From NCBI GenBank assembly GCA_002395235.1, contig DGWK01000008.1, positions 1-64,000 of the forward strand: a stretch of DNA of 64,000 nt, read 5' to 3'. The notes below the pieces were generated by a model. That model made no database searches. It was not told the DNA's origin and was given only the letters and a program-made list of their open reading frames with translations. The position numbers and the translations under genes were made by a program. Source of the DNA: Lachnospiraceae bacterium UBA4260 (lineage in GTDB: Bacteria > Bacillota > Clostridia > Lachnospirales > Lachnospiraceae). Shown here piece after piece: positions 24,739-33,718 of this stretch (its first letter is position 1; each line of letters starts with the position of its first letter).

Positions 24739-25054
24739 CTATGCTTTTGCATCTTTTGCACAAAAAATCGCGTCGTTTCACTCATTTTTTAACCAAAATA
24801 CTCAATTTTGCTGTTTTACGGGGTCCGAAAGGACTTTCTCTTTTTTTTCGTAAAACTTTAGAAGTTTTTCATTCTTTCTAAAGAGTTTTATAACATCTAT
24901 CGTGTATAGTATGTCTTGTAAACAGAGAGAAACATTTCCCCCTCTTTAAAAACTCTCAATGTTTAACAAGATTTACATTTCCCCCTTTCAAGACAGGGCT
25001 GCCGCAAATGCGGCAGCCCTGTTTCGTTGTGCTTATCACTATTTTGTTAATGAT
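24739..25054. other. AT-rich intergenic region with direct repeat
   Basis: ACATTTCCCCCT occurs at 24932-24943 and 24975-24986, 43 bp apart. An imperfect stem (TAAAACTTTAGAA and TTCTAAAGAGTTTTA) lies at 24850-24890. Nothing else was recognised. Confidence 0.5.
24995..25020 (-). terminator. Hairpin ending the transporter-racemase operon
   Basis: Perfect 11-bp stem AGGGCTGCCGC, loop of four, GCGGCAGCCCT, 35 bases after the racemase stop. The T tract is short on both strands. Confidence 0.65.
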
Positions 25055-25828
25055 TTAATCTATTTCCATCTCGACCGCATCTTCCAGTGTCAGCTTTCCG
25101 CCCACCGTGCCTGCGTACCGCCCCTGCCTCTTGGCAATGTTGACGGTGATCGTCCCGCCCGGCTCCTCGAAGTTGAAACCGTGGAAGCCGTCTTCCTTCT
25201 CCCGGCTCAGATACCAGGCCGCGGCCAGCGAACCGCTCCCGCAGGAGGATTCACAGCAGACCGAGTCGGACGCCGCCACATAGACGACAGGGGTCAGGCG
25301 ATCGCCGCTGACAAACTGGACGCCGAAAGCGCTGTAGTTCTTTCCGAACTTATCGATCATGCGCCTTGCGAACGCCTCGTCGAACTCTTTGTCCACGCAG
25401 ATCATATGCGTGATGCCGCGGGATATGACGAGCGGATACAGCTGATCCGCCTCCTCGCCCACCATCTCGAGCATTTCCGGCATAGGCATCTGTGCGGCGC
25501 TGGTCTCCCGGTCGAGGTCACAGATCACTTCCAGCTGCTCGCGCGTGCCGCTCATCTCTATTTTGCAATGGTCGATGTCCTTCTCCCTGCACAGCAGATA
25601 GCCGAATGACCGCGCCGCGTTTCCGCAGAACTCGCCGCCGGCCATCTCCAGCCTGCCCAGGCTCTTTCCGTAGAGCGGGCGGGTCTCAAATCCGACCTGC
25701 TCGGCCCTGAGCGACGGATCCGCCATGATGGCGGCCGCGACCTTTGCCCGCTCCGATTTCGGAACGCCGCTTCGCACGATCGCTGTTCTGTTGCCTGCCG
25801 GATCTGCCATTACCACTGTAAACTTCAT
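25055..25828 (-). CDS. DapF-like amino acid racemase/epimerase
   Basis: 257 residues with the two-Cys active site of the diaminopimelate epimerase fold: GGEFCGNAARSFGY near residue 68 and ESSCGSGSLAAA near 193. Enzymes of this fold use the thiol pair to invert an alpha carbon without a cofactor. True DapF has GNDF at the start and a longer domain; here the start is TVVMADPAGNRTAIV, as in the histidine racemase (CntK-like) side group. Its position as the last gene of an amino acid ABC transporter operon suggests it inverts an imported or exported amino acid. Proline racemase-like or PhzF-like activity is less likely. GGAGTAAG precedes the ATG. Confidence 0.75.
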   Translation of the reverse strand: MKFTVVMADPAGNRTAIVRSGVPKSERAKVAAAIMADPSLRAEQVGFETRPLYGKSLGRLEMAGGEFCGNAARSFGYLLCREKDIDHCKIEMSGTREQLEVICDLDRETSAAQMPMPEMLEMVGEEADQLYPLVISRGITHMICVDKEFDEAFARRMIDKFGKNYSAFGVQFVSGDRLTPVVYVAASDSVCCESSCGSGSLAAAWYLSREKEDGFHGFNFEEPGGTITVNIAKRQGRYAGTVGGKLTLEDAVEMEID

Positions 25829-25888
25829 GCTGTCTTACTCCTTCTGCTGATTGCCTATATTGGTGAACTCTTCTTTAGATCCCACGCC

Positions 25889-26656
25889 TTACCCGTTCTC
25901 CGAAAATCTGGCCAGGAACCTCTTTGTCCTCTCCTCCTTGGGATTGGAGATGACGTCCTCCGGCTTGCCCTCTTCGACGATATACCCGCCGTCCATGAAG
26001 ATCACGCGGTCCGCCACGTCCCTCGCGAAAGCCATCTCGTGGGTGACTATGACCATGGTCATGTGCTCCTGGGCCAGCTGCCGGATGACCTTCAGGATCT
26101 CTCCGGTGAGCTCCGGGTCAAGGGCCGACGTCGGCTCGTCAAAAAAGAGAATGTCCGGGTTCATGCACAGCGCCCTGGCGATGGCGACACGCTGCTGCTG
26201 GCCGCCGGAGAGCTGCTGCGGGTAATATTTTTCCTTGCCTTCCAGGCCCATCTTGACGAGAAGCTCTTTTGCTTCCTTTTTTACTTCCGCGGCGTTTCTC
26301 TTCTGCACGTGAATGGGCGCGTCGCAGAGATTCTTGAGCACGGTGTAGTGGGGAAACAGGTTGAACTGCTGAAACACGAGGCCGAAATAGCTCTTGATCT
26401 TCCTCAGCTCCGAAGCCGGCGCGTAGACCGTCTTTCCCTCTGCATCGTTATGTGCGGCGACTTCTCCCAGATAGCTGAGCTCGCCGCTGTCCATGGTCTC
26501 CAGCATGGTCGCGCAGCGAAGAAGGGTGGATTTACCGCTTCCCGAGGGACCGATGATGGCCACGACTTCGCCCTCTTCCACACTGACCGTAATATCGTTG
26601 AGCACCTTCAGAGTGCCGAAAGATTTGCTTACGTTCTTAATCTCAAATAAACTCAT
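25889..26656 (-). CDS. Polar amino acid ABC transporter ATPase
   Basis: 255 residues with all motifs of the GlnQ/HisP group: Walker A GPSGSGKST (near 36), Q loop FQQFNLFPHYTVLKN, signature LSGGQQQRVAIARAL (near 155), Walker B ILFFDEPTSALDPE and the switch His in VIVTHEMAFA. It powers the permease encoded 12 bases upstream. Residues about 60-80 carry a short insertion (GEVAAHNDAEGKTVYAPA) seen in many Lachnospiraceae members. GGAGGG precedes the ATG. Confidence 0.95.
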   Translation of the reverse strand: MSLFEIKNVSKSFGTLKVLNDITVSVEEGEVVAIIGPSGSGKSTLLRCATMLETMDSGELSYLGEVAAHNDAEGKTVYAPASELRKIKSYFGLVFQQFNLFPHYTVLKNLCDAPIHVQKRNAAEVKKEAKELLVKMGLEGKEKYYPQQLSGGQQQRVAIARALCMNPDILFFDEPTSALDPELTGEILKVIRQLAQEHMTMVIVTHEMAFARDVADRVIFMDGGYIVEEGKPEDVISNPKEERTKRFLARFSENG

Positions 26657-26668
26657 TTCCGCCCTCCG

Positions 26669-27319
26669 TCAGTTATAGTAGCTCAGCCGCTTCTCAATAT
26701 AGTTCATAAAGAGCGTGACCACAAGGTTGAAGATGTAATAGAATACGCCCGCCACAAACAGAGGCATGAGGCTGGACATAGCCGCGGATACCTGCTTGGC
26801 GTACGTGAACATCTCCTGATAGGCGAGCACGAAAGCCAGAGAAGTATCCTTGACCAGGGTGATGACTTCGTTGGTGACCGGCGGGATCGTCCGCTTGATC
26901 ATCTGCGGGAAGATGATCTTGAGGAAAGTCTGCACCTTCGTGTAGCCCAGCACCGTGGCGGCCTCCGTCTGGCCCACAGGGATGCTCTGGATTCCCGCGC
27001 GGAAGATCTCCGCGAAGTAGGCCGCGTAGTTGATGGAGAAACCGATCAGCGTCGCGTACAGTCTCCAGCTCGTGGAGAGCTTGAGGCCGAACAGATAGTA
27101 AGGGCCGTAAAAGACCACGATCAGCTGCAGCATCAGAGGTGTTCCGCGTAGTACGGAGATGATTCCCTGGATCAAAATAGAGAGCGGCTTTAACTTGCTC
27201 ATCCGCCCCAGCGCCACCAGTATGCCCAGAGGCATCGAAAACAACAGTGTGAAGAAAAAAATGATCAGCGTTGCTCCGAAACCGGACGCGATCTGCTTAA
27301 TGACAGTCAAAAGGCCCAT
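26669..27319 (-). CDS. Polar amino acid ABC transporter permease
   Basis: 216 residues, His/Glu/Gln/Arg/opine permease family. Five membrane helices are visible, beginning GFGATLIIFFFTLLFSMPLG, with the EAA loop near 120-140 (TEAATVLGYTKVQTFLKIIFPQ, only its core being conserved). Couples to the ATPase that follows after 12 bases and to the lipoprotein gene before it. GGGGGATT precedes the ATG. Confidence 0.95.
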   Translation of the reverse strand: MGLLTVIKQIASGFGATLIIFFFTLLFSMPLGILVALGRMSKLKPLSILIQGIISVLRGTPLMLQLIVVFYGPYYLFGLKLSTSWRLYATLIGFSINYAAYFAEIFRAGIQSIPVGQTEAATVLGYTKVQTFLKIIFPQMIKRTIPPVTNEVITLVKDTSLAFVLAYQEMFTYAKQVSAAMSSLMPLFVAGVFYYIFNLVVTLFMNYIEKRLSYYN

Positions 27320-27363
27320 AAATCCCCCTTAGCATGTGGTAGTGTTTTTTCGTAGATAAAGAC

Positions 27364-27392
27364 CGCCTGCGCTCCTTCCCGGAGCTCAGGCG
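27364..27392 (-). promoter_or_regulatory. Intra-operon hairpin
   Basis: CGCCTG and CAGGCG arms with inner GAGC/GCTC pairs lie between the binding protein and permease genes. Such structures usually let the binding protein be made in excess of the membrane parts by partial termination or mRNA protection. A short TTTAT follows on the minus strand. Confidence 0.6.
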
Positions 27393-27496
27393 ATCAAAAT
27401 GAACGTATCTGTTCTTCCCGGCTGCTTTTCAGATCTGTTTACGATCTTGTACGGATCTGTTTAAGGTCCTGTCCGGCGGCCGGTTCGTATTTGCGA

Positions 27497-28399
27497 TTAC
27501 TCAGTGATAAGCATATCCGGAAGATTGTCGTCCGCATAGTTCTGGGCAATCTTCATGACGGTTCCGTCTGCGAGCATCTCATCATAAGTCTCCTGGACCT
27601 GGTCCCTGAGCGCTTCATTTCCGAGCTTGAAAGCGATTGCGTACTGCTCTGTGGAGATGGGCTCGTCCAGAATACGGAAAGTATCGGGATTGTTCCTCAT
27701 CTGGTAGCGGGCAACGCCGATATCTACAGCGACTGCGTCTACAACGCCGGCCTTCAGATCCATGAAGCAGGTGTCGTAGCTGGGATTTCTCTGCAGCTCA
27801 GCAAATGTTCCGGCGAGCTCTGCCAGCTCATCGCTCTTAAGAGCGTCCTCCGCGGAGGAGTTACTCTGCGCGATCACGACCTTGCCGGCGAGATCTGCCG
27901 GTGTCTGAATATCGGAATCGGCCACGACTGCAATAACAATACTGTTATTGACATAAGGCTTGCTCCATGTATAGGCATTTATACGCTCCGGGGTTGAGTA
28001 AGTCATACCGTTCCAGATGCAGTCGATGGTGCCGCTGTCGAGCTCGGCGTCCTTGTTGTCCCAGTTGATGGGCTGCTTGACCAGCGTCCAGCCGCGGCGC
28101 TTGCAGAGCTCTTCCGCCAGCTGCAGGTCAAAGCCCGTGTAATCGCCTGTCGCCTCGTCGAGGTAGCCGTAAGGCGGATACTCGGCGTCAAAACCGACGA
28201 TAAATTCTGTATCTTCCGCGCCTTCCGCTGCGGGCGCTTCTGCCGCTGCATCAGCTGCGGGTGCTTCTGCCGCTGCGTCTGCTGCGGGCTCTTCCGCTGC
28301 CGGCGCACTGTCACTGCTTGCCCCTGTCGATCCGCCGCATGCCGCGAGTGAAATCGCCATCACGCCTGTGAGGAGCATTGCTGCAAACTTTTTCATCAT
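27497..28399 (-). CDS. Amino acid-binding lipoprotein of ABC transporter
   Basis: 300 residues from ATG 28399, eight bases after GGAGG; the frame is open to 28465 without a better start. Lipoprotein signal MMKKFAAMLLTGVMAISLAAC with the lipobox LAAC, an Ala/Glu/Pro-rich tether (AADAAAEAPAADAAAEAPA), then an SBP family 3 domain (FIVGFDAEYPPYGYLDE ... YTGFDLQLAEELCKRRG ... IDCIWNGMTYS). It captures a polar amino acid outside the membrane. The substrate may be related to the racemase at the operon end. Confidence 0.93.
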   Translation of the reverse strand: MMKKFAAMLLTGVMAISLAACGGSTGASSDSAPAAEEPAADAAAEAPAADAAAEAPAAEGAEDTEFIVGFDAEYPPYGYLDEATGDYTGFDLQLAEELCKRRGWTLVKQPINWDNKDAELDSGTIDCIWNGMTYSTPERINAYTWSKPYVNNSIVIAVVADSDIQTPADLAGKVVIAQSNSSAEDALKSDELAELAGTFAELQRNPSYDTCFMDLKAGVVDAVAVDIGVARYQMRNNPDTFRILDEPISTEQYAIAFKLGNEALRDQVQETYDEMLADGTVMKIAQNYADDNLPDMLITE

Positions 28400-28489
28400 C
28401 TCAAAATCCTCCCAAAAATGAAAACTGAATTCCTGCGGCGAAGCGCCTGCCTCCGGGCAGGTCACTTGAGCGTATCAGCGAGATAGCAT

Positions 28490-28532
28490 GCTAAAGTGCC
28501 GCATACTGTAGTATAGTATCACGCTAAAGTGC
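28490..28532. promoter_or_regulatory. Direct repeat at the transporter operon promoter region
   Basis: GCTAAAGTGC occurs at 28490-28499 and 28523-28532, 33 bp apart (about three helical turns). Between them the minus strand has TGATACTATACT, a possible -10 region. The right copy overlaps the end of the upstream coding region. Confidence 0.45.
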
Positions 28533-31500
28533 TTTTGTAAACACTATACGCGAACCAAATTGCAGAAAGAAAAGCCAAAAAAGCGACCGCCGGCAGAAGT
28601 CCGCTCCGGTACAGATGGACCATCAGATTCTCGCTGACCAGCACTCGGCAGCCATCTCTGTTTTCGCTCTCGCCGACGCTCTTATCGCCTGCTTTCTTTT
28701 CTCCGGTCCCCTTATCTCCGGCTCCCTTATCCTCTATTCCTGCGAGTCCGCTGCTTCGGTTGCCGGCTCCGTCGATGGCGACGGCGCGCAGCGTCTGCCA
28801 GCCCTCTCCGGCCCGGATCGTGACCGGCACCTGGCCGCCGTTTCTGCCCATGATCTCATCCAGCTCCTGCCTGCCCATCACTTTTTTCTCTACGACAGCA
28901 TCCTTTTCGTCCGTGATCAGGATCTCCAGCTCTTTCAATTCCATGTTGTCCGACGGCACGAGATTGACCACCAGGCTGTCGGCCACAAACCGGCGCCCGT
29001 CCACATCTTCCCCGGCAAGGCGCACCTGCGGCGGCGTCCTGTCCACGGCCCAGGTGGGAGAGTACCCCGTCCCTCCCCGGAACCTTCCGGGACTTCTGCT
29101 CAGATTCCCCGCCTCGTCCTCCGACTCGATCAGAATGCTGTATTTTCCCTCTTCACAATAAGCCGAAGGCTCAATCTGGCAGATATACTTCATGCCTTTC
29201 GCGCTCTTCTCCTGCAAGACCCTGTAATCTGTGCCTTCTTCAAGGACCCGCGCGCCGGAATTCTTGTACAGCGTGATCTTCCTGCTCTTTACGGGCGACA
29301 CGTTGTACTCGGCAACGACAAAAGGACTCTGCGCATCCGTATAATAGCCGTTCACGATCTCCATAGTGCCGGCGTCTTCCGAAAGATCGTAGACCGACCC
29401 GAACCTGTTCACGATCAGATTTCTGCGGACCCGGCTCCGGTTTCCGGCGAGATCGCACGCCGTCCCGTACAGCACGCAGATTCCGTCTGCCTCTTTGTCT
29501 TCCGGCAGATTCGGCAGGATAACGCTTCCGTCGTCGTCCCCGGACGTCCCGTCCCTGCACTCCATCAGAGCTCCGCCGGCCGTAAGATTCCTCCAGGCCG
29601 CGTACAGGGAGCCGGGGGCTATATTTTGGTCCTCACACAGCAGTACCGGCGTGATCCCGCTTCCATAGGCGCCCATCTCGCGCACCGAATCCCTGTCAAA
29701 ACAGAGCCGCGGCGCCGTCATATCAATGACAAAAGGATCTTCGTAGACGGGCGCTGCAGTATTTCCCGCCAGATCCATGCAGGCGCAGTGAAGCGACCAC
29801 TTCCCTTCCTCCGTAAAGGGCACCTGCGCCTCGTAGACGGAAACCGGTCCTGTCGTCCGCCCGTCCCACTCCTGCGCCACTTTCCGCAGAGCCCTTGCGT
29901 ACGGGAAAATCTGCACGGCTCGCTCATCCGGCGACAGATCCGTGATGCGGACGGTCGCGCAGCGCGGCCTGTTGTAATACATCCCGTTCCTCACATCTTC
30001 GTTGTCCCAGATCACCTCGATTCGCGGCGGAATCCGGTCGATCACAAATTCCTGCGGCGCCTCTCCCGCATAGGTCACCGACGCGGCGTTCCCAACTGCG
30101 TCCGTCCCGCTCACTTCCAGCGTATACTCCCCGTCTGCGGCAAATCGGACTTCCTTAACCCACTGGTCTGTACCGCCCCGCCGCTTCCATTCTCCCTGCT
30201 GTGCTCCGGGCGACGTCACGACCAGCTTCCCCGGGTCAAAACCTCGCTCCCGCACCTCGATCGTCGCTTTCCTCGCTCTGTCAAAATAGTGCCCATTCCG
30301 CACCTCATTGTTATCATAAGTGACATGGACCACCGGTGCGGTCGAATCGATCCCCAGCATCATGGTCCCGCCATCCCCCGGGTCAGAGCGGTTCCCCGCA
30401 TTGTCCGTTGCGATGACCGTCACCTCTATGTCATTGCTCTCCCAATCGCCTCCCGCCGGAATCCGGATCTCTGTGCGGAACCGATAAACAGGCGCATAGT
30501 TGCCTCCATCTGTCCACTCTGCCGGGCCTGATTCAACCGGATCTGCGGCGGAGTCCCCTTCGTCGATTAATCCTGTCGATTTCCCTTCTGCGGGCTCCGC
30601 CGAGTTTTCTTCGCTGATCGGTCCCGCCGATGCCTCTTCTCCCCAGAAAAGCACCTCCTCCTTTACGGTTTTTCCGTTGATCTTCACCGCGCAGTATACT
30701 TCCCGCAAGCCGGATGCGCCGTGCTCCCTGTCCGGATCGGCCGCCAGGATCTCCAGATTAACCGCCCCGTTATACAGGCTTCTTCCGTCCGCTGTCCGGG
30801 AACTGACCGGCGCCACCGCGCGCACCACAGCTACTGGCGCATCAATATCCACCTCCGGCAGCTGCGTATCCAGATAAAAATCCACCGTCCTCTTAAGCAG
30901 AGCGGATACATTTCCGGCGCGGTCCCTCAAAACCCAGTTCTCAATCCTGAAAACCTGCCCTCCGTGAATCCGGATCTTACCCTCACAATTGCCTCGGAAA
31001 TTGTTCGGACTCGGCGGCGCCTCATTCTTCTCTCCCGCCGTGGACAAGAGTCTGCAGGAAGCGCTGACCGGAGAAGTATCAGACGCCGTGTACTCGATCA
31101 CAGCTTCCCGCTCTCTCCGGAAAGGCATAAATCCATCTCCTGAAGACGCCCATCTCCTGCCGTGAGATGCCATTCTGCAGTAGATTTCTCCATCTTCATT
31201 CGCAATGCTGATTTCTCCCTTCGGAACCGCCGTGTCGACCACCTTCCGGCCGGACATAAAAGTCCCTTCCTGCGCATTTACGCAGACAAATTCCGACAGC
31301 TCTTTTTCCGCATTGCCGCTTTCGGTTCCCCCACCGGATCCGTCCGAATCGCCGCCTCCGGCGAACACGAGCGGGTTTCCTGCCTTATCCGTTCCAGCGA
31401 ATCCGAACCTGTACACGCCGTCCGGCGTTCCCTCTCTGCCCGGAAACTTCCGCAGTGTCATAAGAACTTCTTCCGGGTTCCCTTCTTCGGCGCCTTCGCC

Positions 31501-33660
31501 CTCTTCATTGGCTCCGCTGCTTTCACCGGAATTTTCTCCACTGCCTTTGCCGCCTTCTTCGGCGCTCCCGCGCCTCACCTCGCACTCTTCCCGGACAGCT
31601 TCGCCGGGTCCCGGCATCACTTCCTCGCAGCAACTCCCGCCCGGGACCTCTGAAAAGGCGGTCCGCATCTCGATCCTCCCGGGCTCCAAATTGGCGTCGC
31701 TCACTCTCAGAGTGATCGTGATCGCCGGCACTCCGTCCCCGTATTGCCCCGAATCTTTTCCAAAATATACAATGTCCTTCTCTGCATCAATCCCCGCCGG
31801 GTTACCGATGGGCTTGTTTATGCTCGCCTGCGCCACCGGAGAAACCGTATCCCGCACGATTCGTGATCCGAAACTGCAGCTTTGCTCGTCCGCCTGTTCT
31901 GTCCGCGCGGTTCCATCCGTCTTTTCACCTATGCCGGCACCCGACGAATCCGGCTCGCCGGGGCCCGGCTCGCCTGCGGGTGCTGCCCCCGGCACGTCGG
32001 CGCCTGTCATTCCGTCCTCCACCGCCGACAGGAAAACCTCTCTGACAACCAGCGCGTTTCCGGCTCTGTCCCGTCCGAAAGCGCCAAACTGCACCGCCCG
32101 GTCTTCCTCCACAAGAAAAGTCCCTTCTCCGCACGCAAGCGCGGCTCCGTTTTCTTTTCTCATGAGCTTGAACTGTCCCGGATCCACTGTCATTTCCGCG
32201 TCGGCACATTTATCGCTCACGCGCAGCGACACCTCAATATCCCCGCCAAAATAGTAAGCATTCTTATCGCTCTCGGCACCGCTTTCCTCCGTCGCTGGCT
32301 TTATTTCGCCGCTGCCTTCTGTCGCTGACTGGGTTTCGCCGCTGCCTTCTGCCGCAGTCTGTGTGCTGCTGCTTTCCCGGTACCGGAAGCCTTTCGCATC
32401 ACTACTTCTGTAGCAGATCTCGCCGACCGGCGCCGTCCGATCTAAAATTTTCCGTCGCGCCCAAGCTATTCCCCGGTCTGTCACAGCCGCTCCTTCCGCA
32501 TCCTGCGTGCATTTGCACTCCGGAGAGAGCAGGAGCGGATTTCCGGCCAGGTCCTCGCCGGATATCAGCCAGCCGCTGTAAGTTCCCTCCGCCGAAATGG
32601 ATGCGGCCGCCTCTGCTCCCTGTCCCGTGATCTGCCTGGTGGCAGGAGAACTCTCTCCTTCCCCCGCCTGAAAACAGTATTCCATACTCCAGGAAACCGG
32701 ACCGACGTCCTCTATTTTGACGCGGGTGATCTGCCTCTTGTCGCTGTAGTACAGGTCCGTCCCGTCATAGATCGTCTTCGCGGGGATTTCCGTCTCCTGT
32801 TCGCCCTCGCAGCTGAAGGCGCGTATTTCCGTGATGACAGGAGGCTTTGTGTCAAGCACAAAGCCAAGCTGCGCTTCGCCCTCATTTCCGGCCGCGTCGG
32901 CGGCCACGGCAGAAACATGGATCATGCCGTCGGCAAGCTCCGCGATCTCCTCCGTTCCGATCGTGATTCCCAGTGACGCTTCGCCTGCGTGGGCCTCCAT
33001 AGTTTCCTCTTCTTCCGCTTCGCCCGAGGGCGCCTCCGATTCTCCTCCCGCTTCTGCTGCAGCGTCTGTACTGTACTCCCTGCGGATCTGTCGGCCTTGC
33101 GAGTCTTCAATCACAATCTGATAAGAAATGATGCCTGTATCGCCCTCCCTGTCATCCGTGACCCGTACGCGAATCCCGGCATTGTCCTGTCTGCAGTAAA
33201 TGAGTCCCTCCTCGTCTTCCTTTGTCTCCTCCGTCATCTGTATGGAAACGACAGGGGCTTTCTCGTCCGGAACAGGCGGATCTTCCTCGGACCCGGGTTC
33301 TTCTTCCGGCGCCTTTTCCACCGTTTCATTTGTTCCTGCCGCCCCCGCCTGCTCCATGAGCTCCGCCGCTTCGGAACTCGAGGCTGCATTTGCGCCATCG
33401 TCTGCAACCGGTACTTCTGCAGCCGGCGCTTCTGCTGCCGACACGCTCTTTCCGATCACCAAAATCCATACTCCTGCGGCGGCAAGCAGCAGAATTCCTT
33501 TTCGCCTTCCCGCATCAGATTTCAGCGTGCTCCGAAGCCTGCCGCCCAGTTCCTCGCGAAGCACAAGAATTCCCGCCGCCACGATGGCCGCCCCCGCCGT
33601 GATCAGGCACAGAACCGCCATGACTTTGCTGATTTCTTCCCAATAACTCCAAATATTCAT
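28519..33660 (-). CDS. Large surface protein with Ig-like repeats
   Basis: 1713 residues. Two N-terminal membrane helices (about 13-33 and 55-75), an acidic low-complexity linker, then roughly ten or more Ig-like units ending in D.AGN (DAAGNEG, DRAGNAL, DKAGNPL, DNAGNRS, DLAGNTA, DEAGNLS) and starting with D.TPP or D.TAP. The chain ends with a membrane helix (LLPAVAFLAFLSAIWFAYSV), so both ends are held in the membrane. I do not recognise a catalytic domain. The kinase gene lies 58 bases upstream on the same strand, so the two form an operon; the protein may be its target, its sensor partner or an adhesin under its control (inference). GGAGTATGA precedes the ATG. Confidence 0.8.
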   Translation of the reverse strand: MNIWSYWEEISKVMAVLCLITAGAAIVAAGILVLREELGGRLRSTLKSDAGRRKGILLLAAAGVWILVIGKSVSAAEAPAAEVPVADDGANAASSSEAAELMEQAGAAGTNETVEKAPEEEPGSEEDPPVPDEKAPVVSIQMTEETKEDEEGLIYCRQDNAGIRVRVTDDREGDTGIISYQIVIEDSQGRQIRREYSTDAAAEAGGESEAPSGEAEEEETMEAHAGEASLGITIGTEEIAELADGMIHVSAVAADAAGNEGEAQLGFVLDTKPPVITEIRAFSCEGEQETEIPAKTIYDGTDLYYSDKRQITRVKIEDVGPVSWSMEYCFQAGEGESSPATRQITGQGAEAAASISAEGTYSGWLISGEDLAGNPLLLSPECKCTQDAEGAAVTDRGIAWARRKILDRTAPVGEICYRSSDAKGFRYRESSSTQTAAEGSGETQSATEGSGEIKPATEESGAESDKNAYYFGGDIEVSLRVSDKCADAEMTVDPGQFKLMRKENGAALACGEGTFLVEEDRAVQFGAFGRDRAGNALVVREVFLSAVEDGMTGADVPGAAPAGEPGPGEPDSSGAGIGEKTDGTARTEQADEQSCSFGSRIVRDTVSPVAQASINKPIGNPAGIDAEKDIVYFGKDSGQYGDGVPAITITLRVSDANLEPGRIEMRTAFSEVPGGSCCEEVMPGPGEAVREECEVRRGSAEEGGKGSGENSGESSGANEEGEGAEEGNPEEVLMTLRKFPGREGTPDGVYRFGFAGTDKAGNPLVFAGGGDSDGSGGGTESGNAEKELSEFVCVNAQEGTFMSGRKVVDTAVPKGEISIANEDGEIYCRMASHGRRWASSGDGFMPFRREREAVIEYTASDTSPVSASCRLLSTAGEKNEAPPSPNNFRGNCEGKIRIHGGQVFRIENWVLRDRAGNVSALLKRTVDFYLDTQLPEVDIDAPVAVVRAVAPVSSRTADGRSLYNGAVNLEILAADPDREHGASGLREVYCAVKINGKTVKEEVLFWGEEASAGPISEENSAEPAEGKSTGLIDEGDSAADPVESGPAEWTDGGNYAPVYRFRTEIRIPAGGDWESNDIEVTVIATDNAGNRSDPGDGGTMMLGIDSTAPVVHVTYDNNEVRNGHYFDRARKATIEVRERGFDPGKLVVTSPGAQQGEWKRRGGTDQWVKEVRFAADGEYTLEVSGTDAVGNAASVTYAGEAPQEFVIDRIPPRIEVIWDNEDVRNGMYYNRPRCATVRITDLSPDERAVQIFPYARALRKVAQEWDGRTTGPVSVYEAQVPFTEEGKWSLHCACMDLAGNTAAPVYEDPFVIDMTAPRLCFDRDSVREMGAYGSGITPVLLCEDQNIAPGSLYAAWRNLTAGGALMECRDGTSGDDDGSVILPNLPEDKEADGICVLYGTACDLAGNRSRVRRNLIVNRFGSVYDLSEDAGTMEIVNGYYTDAQSPFVVAEYNVSPVKSRKITLYKNSGARVLEEGTDYRVLQEKSAKGMKYICQIEPSAYCEEGKYSILIESEDEAGNLSRSPGRFRGGTGYSPTWAVDRTPPQVRLAGEDVDGRRFVADSLVVNLVPSDNMELKELEILITDEKDAVVEKKVMGRQELDEIMGRNGGQVPVTIRAGEGWQTLRAVAIDGAGNRSSGLAGIEDKGAGDKGTGEKKAGDKSVGESENRDGCRVLVSENLMVHLYRSGLLPAVAFLAFLSAIWFAYSVYKSTLA

Positions 33661-33718
33661 TCATACTCCTCATTTTCGCCTCTCCGATTTGCTTTTATTA
33701 CTGTTTCTGTTTCCTGCC

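Noticed and set aside
24897..24935. 12-codon minus-strand frame (MFLSVYKTYYTR) behind AGGGGG
   Set aside because: A leader peptide was considered, but there is no codon run or attenuator hairpin logic linking it to the gene 235 bases downstream.
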